Below, piece by piece: positions 32,752 to 42,658 of a stretch of 64,000 bases of DNA. A program made the translations under genes and the position numbers. The notes beneath the pieces were generated by a model. That model had not been told where the DNA came from. It saw only the letters and a list, made by a program, of their open reading frames with translations, and did no database searches. Source of the stretch: Bacillus_BD oryzisoli (GTDB lineage Bacteria > Bacillota > Bacilli > Bacillales > Cytobacillaceae); NCBI RefSeq assembly GCF_036670025.1, contig NZ_CP137640.1, forward strand, positions 5,738,001 to 5,802,000, written 5' to 3'. The number at the start of each line of letters is the position of its first letter. Position 1 is the stretch's first letter.

Positions 32752-35712
32752 CTAATTTTGTTTATTAAATGGAGCGATAATGTCATCGATTGGATATACT
32801 TTCCCATCTTTCATAACCATTTGAACGTTAACGGTATCTTTTATATTTTCTAAAGGGTTCCCCTTCACGAATACAAGATCCGCAATCTTACCTTCCTCAA
32901 TGGTTCCTAAATCATCTTCAACACCCATCTTTTTCGCTGGGTAGTATGTGGCAGTACGTAATGCTTCATATGGTGTCATTCCATATTCAGTCATAGCCAT
33001 AAGTTCTGCGTGCGTACTAAAACCCATTGTTACAAGTGGTGAATCTGTACCGTTTATTACCACTCCGCCTGCATCAATAATGTCCTTTAATATCGCCACA
33101 TCCTTAGCAACACTCTCTTGATATTCCGTTGAAGCAACCTCATACTCACTCTTAAATGATTGATATTGCGAAGGTGTATACAATTTTTCGATACGTGGAT
33201 CTGAAAGGAGTTCAGGATAGAATCCAAGCATGTTCGCAAACAGGGTGGATGTGACAGACATTCCAGATTCTCCAGCTAATTTCACGACATCATCATAGGC
33301 ATATCCGCTTGGACTGACTGTTCGGGAAAATCCTAGACGTTGTGTAGCGGAAATATGAGATGTTCCATCTTGTCCGAATGCCATAGACGGGAAGAAGTAA
33401 TGTGAAAACGCAGGTATTCCGATTTTGTGAGCCGCATCAATCACATAAGCTTGATAATCATTTGGCAGTCTCACATAAGTTTTCAAAAGATCCACATCTA
33501 GGGACTCGGCTCTTTCTACTTCTCGCTTAACAGCATCTAAAGAAGTAGTAGGTCTCATATTGCTATAGTACACGCGTGAACCCTCGATCAGCTCACTTGA
33601 TGCAAAATAGCGTGGAGCTACCCGGTTTCCAGATTGGATTGCTTCACGGTCCTCAATCGCACCATACGCATAATCTCCCATTGAAACCGTACTTGTCACG
33701 CCAAAAGAGAGTAATTGACGTCCTTGTCTAGAACCGTAATAAGACTGTGATAACTGCTGGTGAATATGCGTATCCCATAATCCTGGAATCACGGTAAGAT
33801 CACTCGCATCGATTACTTTTCCGTTATGCTCTTTTTTATGCGGTCCAATATCGACAATTCGGTTACCTTGTAACGTGATATCAACATTTTTCTTTAGTTC
33901 TTTACTGACTCCATCCCATAGTCCCCCAACATGAATCACAGTCTTTCCAGTTGGAAGCTCGGATTTCCATTTCATATTGAAAGGTACTGTCTGTGATGAA
34001 CCTCCATCGATTGAGATGAGTTTCAACTCTCCCTTTGATAGATACATCAATGTGTTTGAATCTCCACTCCAGCTAGGCGAATCGGCAATTTCATCTGAAA
34101 CGAGTCGAGGCTCTCCTTTTGGCTGTCCATTTTCATCAACCGCCATCACCCAAAGCTGACTTTCAATAATAAAGGCTATATGTTTTCCATCTGGTGACCA
34201 TACAGGTCCTGAGTTATTTCGGTTGCTCAGTGATTTGAAAGGGATCGGATCAACAAAGTTTTTCGTTCCTGTTTTAGTATTAACAACATAAACTTGATTG
34301 GTTCCTTCACGGAATCGACTTGAGAATGTATTAATCGCTGCTAACGCAATGGTTTTACTATCAGGTCCCCATGCAGGAGGTCCAGGTAAGTTTAGTCTTT
34401 CTATTACTTGTTTTGACTCTCCAGTGCTAACATTGACTGTATAAGTTTTTCCATGTTCATCTTGATAAGCAATCTTCTCCCCATCCGGAGACCATGCAGC
34501 AGCAAATTCAGCACTGTCAGACGTTGTTAAACGTTGTTCCTTACCTGAAGCCAAATCTAAAAGATAGATATCTTCTGTTCCTTCCTTATCAGATGAATAA
34601 GCAATCTGCTTTCCATCTGGAGACCATGTTGGATCAAGCTCCATATAAGAGTCATCTGTCAATTGGCGTGGCTTTCCATTGCCTACGTCTAATAGCCAAA
34701 GATCATTAAGAGCAATAAAAGCAACTTGCTTTCCATTCGGTGAAAGTTTCGGTGCAACAATTCCTTTTACATCCTTTTGTTTCTTAGAATCAAAATCATG
34801 TTCTTTTGATTGATATTCTTGTAAATTTAAAGATATCTCTGCACGAAAAGGAATGGTTTCTGCCTTTTCTTGATCTAGCTTTCTTGTTTTTATGTGGCCA
34901 TCAGCAGTGTATACGATTTCATTTGTTGACAACCATTCGACAGGAAAAGGGAATACATCTTCATTATTTGTTACTTGCTTACCAGAAATTTTTAAGTTGC
35001 TTTGTAGTCCATCTTTTACAACATAGGCAATGTCTTTACCTTCTGGTGACCAAGATGGATTTGAGATTGTCCCTGATTCTTCTGTTATGATCGTGCGAAT
35101 ATTTCCAGATGCATCAACAACTTTGATTTGTTTGCCATCTACATAAGCAATTTCATTTCCATCTGGAGACCATGTTGGTTGATACTCTTCACTTTTTGCA
35201 TTCGTCCAAACCTTTACTTCATTTGTGGCTAAATCCAATACCCATATATCATAATTCCCTCCACGATCTGACGAAAAGGCAATTTTAGATCCATCAGGAG
35301 AGTAAGCTGGTTCACGATCATCATATTTCCCAAAAGTAAGTTGTTGCATATCAGATCCACCGGGGTTCATAGACCAGATATGATAATTTCCGCCTTGATA
35401 GGATTGGAACGCAATTCGTTCCCCATCTGGAGACCAATCTGGAAAAGAAGGATCAACATATGAATCAGAAACCTTTTTAGCCTTCCCACCTGACATAGGT
35501 AGTGTCCATAATATCCCCTGTAAATCCATCACAATTTGACTATGATCCGGAGAAACAGTAACAGCAATATTGGTTCCCTTGGTTACTGTTATACTTTTAG
35601 AACCATTTTCAGCATTTGCCTTAGATGAAGCACCTGTCAATATATCTTGTCCAAGGAACAAAATAGGGATCAACATTAAAATAGTCCATCTGAAAATGTT
35701 TTTTCTTTTCAT
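32752..35712 (-). CDS. Exported TolB-like propeller/amidohydrolase fusion
   Basis: A 986-residue secreted protein. A signal peptide (KRKNIFRWTILMLIPILFLG) is followed by a beta-propeller of TolB/PD40 type repeats, many with WSPDGKxIAYxSD (about 45-590). The C-terminal 390 residues are a metal-dependent amidohydrolase: the HxH site is WDTHIHQQ, a candidate carbamylated Lys is in DLLKTYVRL, and GTDSPLVTMG holds the late Asp. The C-terminus IADLVFVKGNPLENI is typical of the family. Start at ATG 35712 is set by GAGGAGT; five residues upstream another ATG lacks one. Homologous proteins are annotated as imidazolonepropionase- or peptidase-like amidohydrolases; the substrate is unknown. Confidence 0.88.
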   Translation of the reverse strand: MKRKNIFRWTILMLIPILFLGQDILTGASSKANAENGSKSITVTKGTNIAVTVSPDHSQIVMDLQGILWTLPMSGGKAKKVSDSYVDPSFPDWSPDGERIAFQSYQGGNYHIWSMNPGGSDMQQLTFGKYDDREPAYSPDGSKIAFSSDRGGNYDIWVLDLATNEVKVWTNAKSEEYQPTWSPDGNEIAYVDGKQIKVVDASGNIRTIITEESGTISNPSWSPEGKDIAYVVKDGLQSNLKISGKQVTNNEDVFPFPVEWLSTNEIVYTADGHIKTRKLDQEKAETIPFRAEISLNLQEYQSKEHDFDSKKQKDVKGIVAPKLSPNGKQVAFIALNDLWLLDVGNGKPRQLTDDSYMELDPTWSPDGKQIAYSSDKEGTEDIYLLDLASGKEQRLTTSDSAEFAAAWSPDGEKIAYQDEHGKTYTVNVSTGESKQVIERLNLPGPPAWGPDSKTIALAAINTFSSRFREGTNQVYVVNTKTGTKNFVDPIPFKSLSNRNNSGPVWSPDGKHIAFIIESQLWVMAVDENGQPKGEPRLVSDEIADSPSWSGDSNTLMYLSKGELKLISIDGGSSQTVPFNMKWKSELPTGKTVIHVGGLWDGVSKELKKNVDITLQGNRIVDIGPHKKEHNGKVIDASDLTVIPGLWDTHIHQQLSQSYYGSRQGRQLLSFGVTSTVSMGDYAYGAIEDREAIQSGNRVAPRYFASSELIEGSRVYYSNMRPTTSLDAVKREVERAESLDVDLLKTYVRLPNDYQAYVIDAAHKIGIPAFSHYFFPSMAFGQDGTSHISATQRLGFSRTVSPSGYAYDDVVKLAGESGMSVTSTLFANMLGFYPELLSDPRIEKLYTPSQYQSFKSEYEVASTEYQESVAKDVAILKDIIDAGGVVINGTDSPLVTMGFSTHAELMAMTEYGMTPYEALRTATYYPAKKMGVEDDLGTIEEGKIADLVFVKGNPLENIKDTVNVQMVMKDGKVYPIDDIIAPFNKQN

Positions 35713-35865
35713 AAAGCAACTCCTCATACTTTCATGTAAATGAATGAAACATTACTATACTAGTATCAATATAAATGTAGGTTAATCTGCAACAGGTACA
35801 GTCAGCCCAATAGCTGTTGTTGAACATGCCAACAATACTATTTCGACATGGAACTGCCACCAAGC

Positions 35866-37608
35866 CTATTGATTAAATGAAGGATTTGTATAAACAATCT
35901 CCCCATTAAATACAGTCATTAAGGTTTTCGTTTCACTGATTTCTGATTCTGGAATTTCAAAAAGGTTTTTCTCTAAAACAACTAAATCAGCGCTTTTACC
36001 TTCTTCTATAGAACCTGCTTCCTCTTCTCTAAAATTCGCATAGGCTCCATTAATTGTATAACTAGTAATCATTTGAGCAAGGGATACTCTCTCCTCTGGC
36101 CATAATACTTTATTCGGATCGGTTTCACCTGGAGCTAATCTTGTTACCCCCATTTGTATTGCCTTAAGCGGCCAAAAATCATTTACTGGAAAGTCACTTG
36201 AAGAAGCAACAGGAATTCCAGCATCAAAATAACTTTTCATTCGAAACACGTGATTGGCTCTCTCTTCTCCAATCGTCCTTACATAGGATTCATTTTTGGC
36301 AAACCAGAAAGGCTGCATAACAGGAATAACCCCTAAATCTTTAAAACGTTTCAAATCTTCCTCTTTAACGAGGTGCAGGTGAGTAATTTCATGACGGGAA
36401 TCTCTTTTTCCATTAACCTTTGCTGCCTCTTCAAAACCATTTAGAGATACCGTGACCGCTGCATCCCCAATAGCATGGATATGAACACGAAATCCTTCTT
36501 TATCCAAAGCTGTTACAGCCTTCTTGAATTCCTCTTCATTCCAAACAGGATGTCCGTACTCGCCAGGCATATGAACGTATGGTTCGTGGAGATAGGCAGT
36601 TCCTGCTGCAAAGACTCCATCCATAAAGATTTTAACGCTATTAATCTCAAACAAACCGCCTTTATGTTCCTCACGTTTCTCGATAAAGTGTGGGATTTGC
36701 TCTTTCCATTTATAAGGATCAACGTATAGGGCTACTTCGTATCTTAATGTTAATTGGTCATTCTTCTCTAGTTCTCCCAATGCATCAATGAGACTGTCGG
36801 TCGGATAGTGAACCGGAACGAATACAGACGTCACTCCTCTTTCAGCAGCTACCTTCTGAAAAGCAAGAATGGCCTCTTTGTACTCTTCCACGGTAAAGTC
36901 CGGAACAGGTAGAGCATTAATGACTAGTTCTTGGGCAGAAAACTCGTGTACGATCCCTGTCGGCTCATTTGTTTCTACGTCGCGTTCAAAAACACCGCCC
37001 ACTGGATCCGGTGTATTGGCATCTATTTTTGCATTCTTAAGAGCCTTTGAGTTTACCCATAAAGAATGATGGGCACTCGTGATGAAAACAGCCGGTATAT
37101 CAGATACTACTTCATCAAGCCATTCTCTAGGCTGAAGATCTCCAGAATTACTAGTGACAAGCCTCTCATTCCAGCCAATAGCCCGCAATTGCTCTAGGTC
37201 CGGGTGTTCTTTTACATAATCTTGAATCGCTTTTTTGTATTCTTCTAATGTAGAGTAAGAAGATAAATCCAGCCAAAAGAGGCTTTCAGACATAAGATAG
37301 GCATGATTATGACTATCTGTTAATCCTGGTAAAACCATTTTCCCTTCTAGATCAATCACTTTTGTCTTAGGTCCTTTTAGTGACATAACACTATTGTTAT
37401 TCCCAACATAGACAATTTTTCCATCTCGAACACCAATCGTTTTTGCGATACTGCTATTTTCATCAGAGGTATAAACATATCCATTTTTTAAAATCAAATC
37501 TAAAGGTTCATTGTTTTTTGGTGTTGCAACGTTCTTTGCTGATGCAACACTAGTTAAAGTTGAACATAAAAGGATAAACACTAATAGATAAACAAAGGAT
37601 TTTTTCAA
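35866..37608 (-). CDS. Exported amidohydrolase (Amidohydro_3, YtcJ/NfdA-like)
   Basis: A 580-residue protein with an N-terminal signal peptide (SFVYLLVFILLCSTLTSVAS). The YtcJ-like features are LDLILKNGYVYTSDE, LPGLTDSHNHAYL (HxH metal site), VRAIGWNE-like text (QLRAIGWNE), HIHAIGDAAV and PVASSSDFPVND. Relatives hydrolyse N-substituted formamides or cyclic amides, but most YtcJ proteins lack an assigned substrate. Export is unusual for this family. A sigma-54 promoter lies 190 bases upstream and a sigma-54 activator gene is next door, so it is probably induced by its substrate. It follows the same direction as the propeller-amidohydrolase gene. Confidence 0.88.
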   Translation of the reverse strand: MKKSFVYLLVFILLCSTLTSVASAKNVATPKNNEPLDLILKNGYVYTSDENSSIAKTIGVRDGKIVYVGNNNSVMSLKGPKTKVIDLEGKMVLPGLTDSHNHAYLMSESLFWLDLSSYSTLEEYKKAIQDYVKEHPDLEQLRAIGWNERLVTSNSGDLQPREWLDEVVSDIPAVFITSAHHSLWVNSKALKNAKIDANTPDPVGGVFERDVETNEPTGIVHEFSAQELVINALPVPDFTVEEYKEAILAFQKVAAERGVTSVFVPVHYPTDSLIDALGELEKNDQLTLRYEVALYVDPYKWKEQIPHFIEKREEHKGGLFEINSVKIFMDGVFAAGTAYLHEPYVHMPGEYGHPVWNEEEFKKAVTALDKEGFRVHIHAIGDAAVTVSLNGFEEAAKVNGKRDSRHEITHLHLVKEEDLKRFKDLGVIPVMQPFWFAKNESYVRTIGEERANHVFRMKSYFDAGIPVASSSDFPVNDFWPLKAIQMGVTRLAPGETDPNKVLWPEERVSLAQMITSYTINGAYANFREEEAGSIEEGKSADLVVLEKNLFEIPESEISETKTLMTVFNGEIVYTNPSFNQ

Positions 37609-37794
37609 AATAAATCAAGACCTTTCTGTACTTTTTTTGTAGACTTCATTCGTCAAGTTAACTAGCATTCATGACCTTATTCATACATACACCTTCCTTC
37701 AACATTTCTAATAAAATAAGACCTCATTTTTACAATTCCTAAATTATTAAATAGATTAAGAATAGTGGAAATTGTCTTACTGCATATTCGTATT

Positions 37795-37810
37795 TGCATT
37801 TTTCGTGCCA
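37795..37810 (-). promoter_or_regulatory. Sigma-54 (SigL) promoter of the exported amidohydrolase
   Basis: TGGCACGAAAAATGCA on the minus strand matches TGGCAC-N5-TTGCW at all key positions, with GG and GC 10 bases apart. It is about 190 bases before the amidohydrolase start and faces it. Confidence 0.75.
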
Positions 37811-37963
37811 GTTTTACAAAAAATGAACTATTTTTTAAATAGATTTATATTAAAATGATTTAAATTCTTAAAAAACGTATGATTATGTAAAAAATTATTT
37901 TTATAAAAAATAGAAAATCTCGAAATAAATCAGCTTAATTTCCACGAAATTAAAGTTAAAAAA

Positions 37964-38017
37964 ATAGAAAGTAAAAATAATTTTACTGATTTCAGTAAAA
38001 ATATTTTTACTTTCTAT
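37964..38017 (-). terminator. 54-base palindrome: terminator of the activator gene and possible upstream activating site
   Basis: Two 26-base arms differ at a single base and are joined by two bases. The palindrome begins 16 bases after the stop of the sigma-54 activator, so it can end that transcript. It is also 150-220 bases upstream of the sigma-54 promoter, where an enhancer-binding protein normally docks. Confidence 0.6.
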
Positions 38018-38032
38018 TGAATCGATAGAAAT

Positions 38033-39400
38033 CTATTCCTTTAATTTATATTTGTCCATTTTATATTTTAAGAGCTGTTTCGAAATACCTAATCGTTTAG
38101 AAGCCTCTGTCATTTTTCCATTCATGTTGTCTAGTTCTTTAATGATCAATTCTTTCTCAAAGGACTCTACTAATTCTTTTAATGATTGTGATGACTCTTT
38201 AAGCGGCCCAATTGCAGGAGAAACATTAAAATCTTTAATTCGTTTCGGAATATCATGTAAAGTAATCACATGGGTAGAGACATTATTATAGGTTGTTTCA
38301 ATGGCGTGTTTTAATTCACGTATATTACCAGGCCAATTATATCTTTTAAAACACTCAATCACTTGGTCTTCTACTTCATCGACAAATATATTCATATTAT
38401 TATTATAAAACTCAATATAATACTGAGTGAGTAATTCAATGTCTTCTATTCTTTCCTTCAGTGTTGGTAAATCGATTTGGACAACAGCTAAACGGTAATA
38501 TAAATCCTCGCGCAGCCTTTTCTCAGCTACCAATGTTTCTGGATTTTCATTTGTAGCGGCTATGACTCTTATATTTAAATAAATATTTCGGTTCCCGCCA
38601 ATTCTTCTAATCATTTTTTCTTCAATCGCTTTTAAAATTTTTACTTGCAGATAATAATCTAATGAATTAATTTCATCTAAAAACAGTGTTCCACCTTCAG
38701 CTTGTTCAAACAAACCTATACTATCACTTGCCCCCGTAAAACTTCCTTTCACTGTACCGAATAGAGTACTTTCCATTAAGTTCGGAGGAATGGCTCCGCA
38801 GTTTACAGAAATAAATGGTCCTTGGTAAGATTCACTCAAGTTGTGTATGGATTGTGCTACAAGTTCTTTTCCTGTACCCGTTTTACCATGGATTAAAACC
38901 GTAGAGTTTGTTCTGGCAACGTTTTTGATTTTTTGTTTAACCTCTTCCATTTTTGGACTTTTCGTTATTAGATTATCAATTGTATAGATGGTATTATTCT
39001 TTCGATAGAGTTTATGACGGGCTATTTTATCTATAGATTTAATATTCTCCCTATTATATAAATGTTTCGAAAATTCAATAGCGCCAATCACTTGATTGTT
39101 TTCTATAATCGGATACGTAGAACTAATTGATATAAAGGAACCACCTTTTTTTGTTATTAGTTCTTGTCTTTTATTACACACAGGAGTACCCATTTTTAAA
39201 GCAGCCATAATGGTACTATTTTCATCGGATAGATTTTGATAAAATTTTAAAAAATGTTTTCCTATGATTTCTTCGGGTCTCAGTCCGATTTCTCTTAAAA
39301 CGTATAAATCAGCCAACTCATAAAAAATAATCATTCCATCCTTATCTGCCACTAACACATTGTCATACTCGGATAGATGCTGATAGTTTTCCATTTTCAA
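38033..39400 (-). CDS. Sigma-54-dependent transcriptional activator (RocR-like)
   Basis: About 455 residues in three parts: an N-terminal PAS-type sensor (about 10-120), a central AAA+ domain (about 155-390) with Walker A GKTGTGKE, the sigma-54 contact loop GSFTGA (GAFTGA in most members, S/A change), Walker B GGTLFLDEI and the R-finger segment RLREDLYYRLAV, and a C-terminal Fis-type helix-turn-helix (MTEASKRLGISKQLLKYKM). It has no receiver domain, so a small ligand sensed by PAS is likely. The start is uncertain: TTG 39400 has GGGGAG at good spacing; TTG 39427 and ATG 39394 are alternatives. The probable target is the neighbouring amidohydrolase. Confidence 0.9.
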   Translation of the reverse strand: MKMENYQHLSEYDNVLVADKDGMIIFYELADLYVLREIGLRPEEIIGKHFLKFYQNLSDENSTIMAALKMGTPVCNKRQELITKKGGSFISISSTYPIIENNQVIGAIEFSKHLYNRENIKSIDKIARHKLYRKNNTIYTIDNLITKSPKMEEVKQKIKNVARTNSTVLIHGKTGTGKELVAQSIHNLSESYQGPFISVNCGAIPPNLMESTLFGTVKGSFTGASDSIGLFEQAEGGTLFLDEINSLDYYLQVKILKAIEEKMIRRIGGNRNIYLNIRVIAATNENPETLVAEKRLREDLYYRLAVVQIDLPTLKERIEDIELLTQYYIEFYNNNMNIFVDEVEDQVIECFKRYNWPGNIRELKHAIETTYNNVSTHVITLHDIPKRIKDFNVSPAIGPLKESSQSLKELVESFEKELIIKELDNMNGKMTEASKRLGISKQLLKYKMDKYKLKE

Positions 39401-39642
39401 TTTGATCATCTCCCCATCCAACTTCAAACGATCTTTTTAAAAATCCACTTTAGCCTTTTTGTACATTGAATTTATCTTCAATTAAATGATTTAAATCCTG
39501 ATTAGTAAATAACATAAGGCTCCCTTTCATACACTAATCTTGATACCAAATATATGTCTCTACCATACGATTTCAGTCAAATAAGGTCAATTCCATTTTG
39601 ACTATCGACAAATTTCGATGTTTTTTTGAGGTATTTCTGGGA

Positions 39643-39653
39643 GTCACTGTGAC
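39643..39653. repeat. GTCACNGTGAC repeat upstream of fumC
   Basis: gtcactgtgac within cgacaaatttcgatg...gggagtcactgtgacgg. It lies 38 bases before the fumC start codon. Other members are at 30034, 32726, 46319, 48453 and 55275. Confidence 0.65.
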
Positions 39654-39690
39654 GGAAACAAACTGGACCAAAACAATGAGGTGGTTAAAT

Positions 39691-41070
39691 ATGGACAATT
39701 TTCGTATAGAGAAGGATACACTCGGTGAGGTTCGTGTACCTAAGGAGAAACTTTGGGGAGCGCAAACACAGCGGAGTAAGGAAAATTTTAAAATTGGGAA
39801 CGAAAAGATGCCTTTGGAAGTTATTTATGGCTTGGCTTTTATCAAAAAAGCAGCAGCAATCGTCAATTTCCAATTAGGTAAATTAAGTGAAATCAAAATG
39901 AATGCCATCCAAAAAGTTTGCGATGAAATCTTAAATGGGGATTATGATGAGCATTTTCCATTGGCTGTTTGGCAAACTGGCAGTGGAACACAATCGAATA
40001 TGAACGTAAATGAAGTGATTGCCCATGTGGCAAATGGACGGCTAGAGGCTCAGGGAGAAACGGAGAGGATTCACCCAAATGACGATGTCAATATGTCCCA
40101 AAGCTCCAATGATACGTTTCCAACGGCCATGCATATTGCAGCCTATATGAAAATAATGGAGAACCTCCTTCCTGCCATTCAAGAGTTAAAACAAACATTT
40201 CTTGAAAAAGAAAAGGCTTATTCAAACATAGTCAAAATCGGCAGAACACACTTGCAGGATGCGACACCACTGACACTTGGGCAGGAAATCAGCGGTTGGA
40301 GGTTTATGCTTGAGAAGAATGAAAAAATGATCACAGAGGCAGCAAAGTTTTTGCTTGATTTAGCAATTGGCGGGACAGCTGTAGGTACAGGAATTAATGC
40401 CAGTCCTCAATTTGGAGCTGATGTAGTGCAACAATTGTCAAACCTAACCGGCTACCCTTTTCGCTCTTCTGAAAATAAATTTCATGCCTTAACTAGCCAT
40501 GATGAAATCGTTTATGTACATGGAGGATTAAAAGCTTTAGCAGCGGATTTACTAAAAATTGCAAATGATGTTCGCTGGCTTGCGAGCGGCCCAAGAAGTG
40601 GAATTGGTGAAATCCGCATTCCTGCCAACGAACCAGGAAGCTCAATCATGCCTGGAAAAGTAAATCCAACACAAAGTGAAGCCCTGACAATGGTCGCAAG
40701 CCAAGTGTTTGGGAATGACGCCACTATCGGCTTTGCAGCAAGCCAAGGTAATTTTGAGTTAAATGTGTTTAAACCCGTTATTATTTTTAACATGATCCAA
40801 TCCATCACATTACTATCAGATGCGATGATTTCCTTTAATCAACACTGTGCAATAGGAATAGAAGTGAACGAAGACATTATTAAAGAACATGTGGAACGAT
40901 CACTTATGCTTGTGACAGCATTAAACCCTCATATTGGCTATGAAAAGGCAGCAGCAATCGCCAAACTTGCATTTAAAGAAAACATCAGCTTAAAGGAAGC
41001 GGCAGTTCAAACAGGGTATCTATCAGCAGAACAATTTGATCAATGGGTTAAACCAGAGAACATGGTATAA
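39691..41070 (+). CDS. fumC: Class II fumarate hydratase
   Basis: A 459-residue class II (iron-independent) fumarase, converting fumarate to malate in the TCA cycle. It has the family signature GSSIMPGKVNP (about 316-326), TGSGTQSNMNVNEV (substrate site) and GRTHLQDATPLTLGQE. I start it at ATG 39691, with GAGGTGG at normal spacing; reading further upstream in the same frame would run through a dispersed intergenic repeat. It is monocistronic with a terminator after it. Confidence 0.95.
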   Translation: MDNFRIEKDTLGEVRVPKEKLWGAQTQRSKENFKIGNEKMPLEVIYGLAFIKKAAAIVNFQLGKLSEIKMNAIQKVCDEILNGDYDEHFPLAVWQTGSGTQSNMNVNEVIAHVANGRLEAQGETERIHPNDDVNMSQSSNDTFPTAMHIAAYMKIMENLLPAIQELKQTFLEKEKAYSNIVKIGRTHLQDATPLTLGQEISGWRFMLEKNEKMITEAAKFLLDLAIGGTAVGTGINASPQFGADVVQQLSNLTGYPFRSSENKFHALTSHDEIVYVHGGLKALAADLLKIANDVRWLASGPRSGIGEIRIPANEPGSSIMPGKVNPTQSEALTMVASQVFGNDATIGFAASQGNFELNVFKPVIIFNMIQSITLLSDAMISFNQHCAIGIEVNEDIIKEHVERSLMLVTALNPHIGYEKAAAIAKLAFKENISLKEAAVQTGYLSAEQFDQWVKPENMV

Positions 41071-41137
41071 AGGTGAAACATCAGAATCAAGGCGTACTGT
41101 GAAGTAGATCCAGTCCCTCGTCCCCCAGAAAAAAAAA

Positions 41138-41190
41138 GAAAGCTCTGTGAGAATATAAAATCTCTGCAGAACTTTCCTTTTTGTTTTTAA
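41138..41190 (+). terminator. Terminator of fumC
   Basis: An interrupted stem (gaaag.tctg..aga / tct..caga.ctttc) is followed by cctttttgttttt, about 70 bases after the fumC stop. Confidence 0.65.
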
Positions 41191-41256
41191 TCGTTGCAAT
41201 TTCCCTAGTTCGCTTTTTGTTCTTTATCAATCCAAATGAAAACTGTCCCCTTGTCC

Positions 41257-42348
41257 CTATTTAGTTTTAGTACGGACATAGCCAACAATTAATATAAGCA
41301 GTGGCAGAAATCCTCCAGCAATGTTACTAAGAATTAACATCCCCTGTATATCCCATTGCTGCTGTTCAATTACATTCGGAAACATCATGGAAGCAAATGC
41401 AGTTAAGATCATCCCCATTGGTAAAACAATGGGACGATAACTTTTTAGGTTCAAAATTTGTCCAAGTCCCGAACAACATGCATAAAAGTATAGAATCAAC
41501 TTAAAATAAACGGCTATAAACCACATGGTCGCTACAATGACTTCTATTCGTTTCACAAATTCACCAACATTAATTTTTTGGGCTAATAAATAACTCGGGA
41601 AACGAAGTCTTGCAGTGAGTTCCTCTCCTAAAACTAAGATAGCTAATATCGTGGTAATAAAAGTGATAATTCCTCCTATTATTAGACCTATATAAAAGGA
41701 TCTTTGCGCTTCCTGGGGATTGCTTACACTTGCTGGAAAGATCATTAATATATAAACAGCAGTAAATGTAGAAACACTTACTAGTATTAGAGTAGGAAAT
41801 AGCAATGGCTTTAAGCCAGATTCCAAAACGGGTTGTATATTTTGAAACTTGATTTCAGGTATCACAAACAGCAGGACCAAAAAAAGGAAAATAAAGATTA
41901 TCCAAAATATTTCGGCTGCACGTGAAAATGTTTCCAAACCGATGCGGACAGCCATTACCAAAAGAAGGGCTGTCATGATATGGAGGACTTCTATTGGTGT
42001 TTCTGGCATGAGATTAATCCGAAAGAAAGTACCTGAATTGTATAGAAGTTCTGCAGAAGCAATAAATGCGACCAAAACCATAAAAACTGTAAGTAATTTC
42101 CCAAGCCACTTTCCAAATACTTTTTCATTAATTTGTGCAATATTCATATTTGGGAAAAGCTGAGCAATCTTGCTAAACATCCATATAACGGTTAGCCCTA
42201 TGCCTATACTAATAATCACGACTAACCAAGCATCCTGCCTTGCATATTTTGCTAAAATGGATGGATACACAAGTATACTAGTTCCAATAGTAAAAAAGGT
42301 TACTAATATTCTAAATTGATGAGCTGAAATTTTTTCATTTTCAAGCAT
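41257..42348 (-). CDS. GerB-type spore germination permease
   Basis: A 363-residue integral membrane protein of the GerAB/APC-type spore permease family, with about ten membrane segments. The start LENEKISAHQFRILVTFFTI and the helix GTSILVYPSILAKYARQDAWL are typical. In spores the B subunit of a germinant receptor binds the nutrient (often an amino acid) in the inner membrane. It is the third gene of a unit A - small D - B on the minus strand; the C subunit gene is divergent. Confidence 0.92.
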   Translation of the reverse strand: MLENEKISAHQFRILVTFFTIGTSILVYPSILAKYARQDAWLVVIISIGIGLTVIWMFSKIAQLFPNMNIAQINEKVFGKWLGKLLTVFMVLVAFIASAELLYNSGTFFRINLMPETPIEVLHIMTALLLVMAVRIGLETFSRAAEIFWIIFIFLFLVLLFVIPEIKFQNIQPVLESGLKPLLFPTLILVSVSTFTAVYILMIFPASVSNPQEAQRSFYIGLIIGGIITFITTILAILVLGEELTARLRFPSYLLAQKINVGEFVKRIEVIVATMWFIAVYFKLILYFYACCSGLGQILNLKSYRPIVLPMGMILTAFASMMFPNVIEQQQWDIQGMLILSNIAGGFLPLLILIVGYVRTKTK

Positions 42349-42367
42349 CGGCTTTTTCCCTCACTGA

Positions 42368-42598
42368 TTATGTTAAAAGTTCATACATATAGTTACTTAA
42401 AGGCTGTAAAATCGTATTAATTCCTTTTAATGGGTTAGGAAGTGGTATATGAAAACTACATGCAATAGATAAACCAACGCCAATCAATAGAAGAACAGTA
42501 AATACCCATAGTTCTTTTTTTAACTTATTTCTTTTTAGATGAGGGACATCGATCGCAATAATAATCAAAGCTGCAGCTATTACTACTATTGACATCAT
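42368..42598 (-). CDS. Small two-helix germination protein (D subunit)
   Basis: A 76-residue protein lying between the A and B subunit genes. It has two hydrophobic segments (SIVVIAAALIIIAIDVP and LWVFTVLLLIGVGLSIACSF) joined by a basic loop (HLKRNKLKKE). Small two-helix proteins of this kind are encoded in a subset of ger operons and modulate receptor activity (D subunits). Start ATG 42598 follows GAGAGGAGT; an upstream ATG at 42628 has no ribosome site. Confidence 0.75.
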   Translation of the reverse strand: MMSIVVIAAALIIIAIDVPHLKRNKLKKELWVFTVLLLIGVGLSIACSFHIPLPNPLKGINTILQPLSNYMYELLT

Positions 42599-42658
42599 GT
42601 GAAAACTCCTCTCATACCGTACCGACATTAAATCCTGATATTTTACAACAAGTCCGTT

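Noticed and set aside
39598..39690. N-terminal extension of fumarase C
   Set aside because: It runs through a dispersed intergenic repeat and lacks a ribosome site; ATG 39691 has one and matches the family N-terminus.
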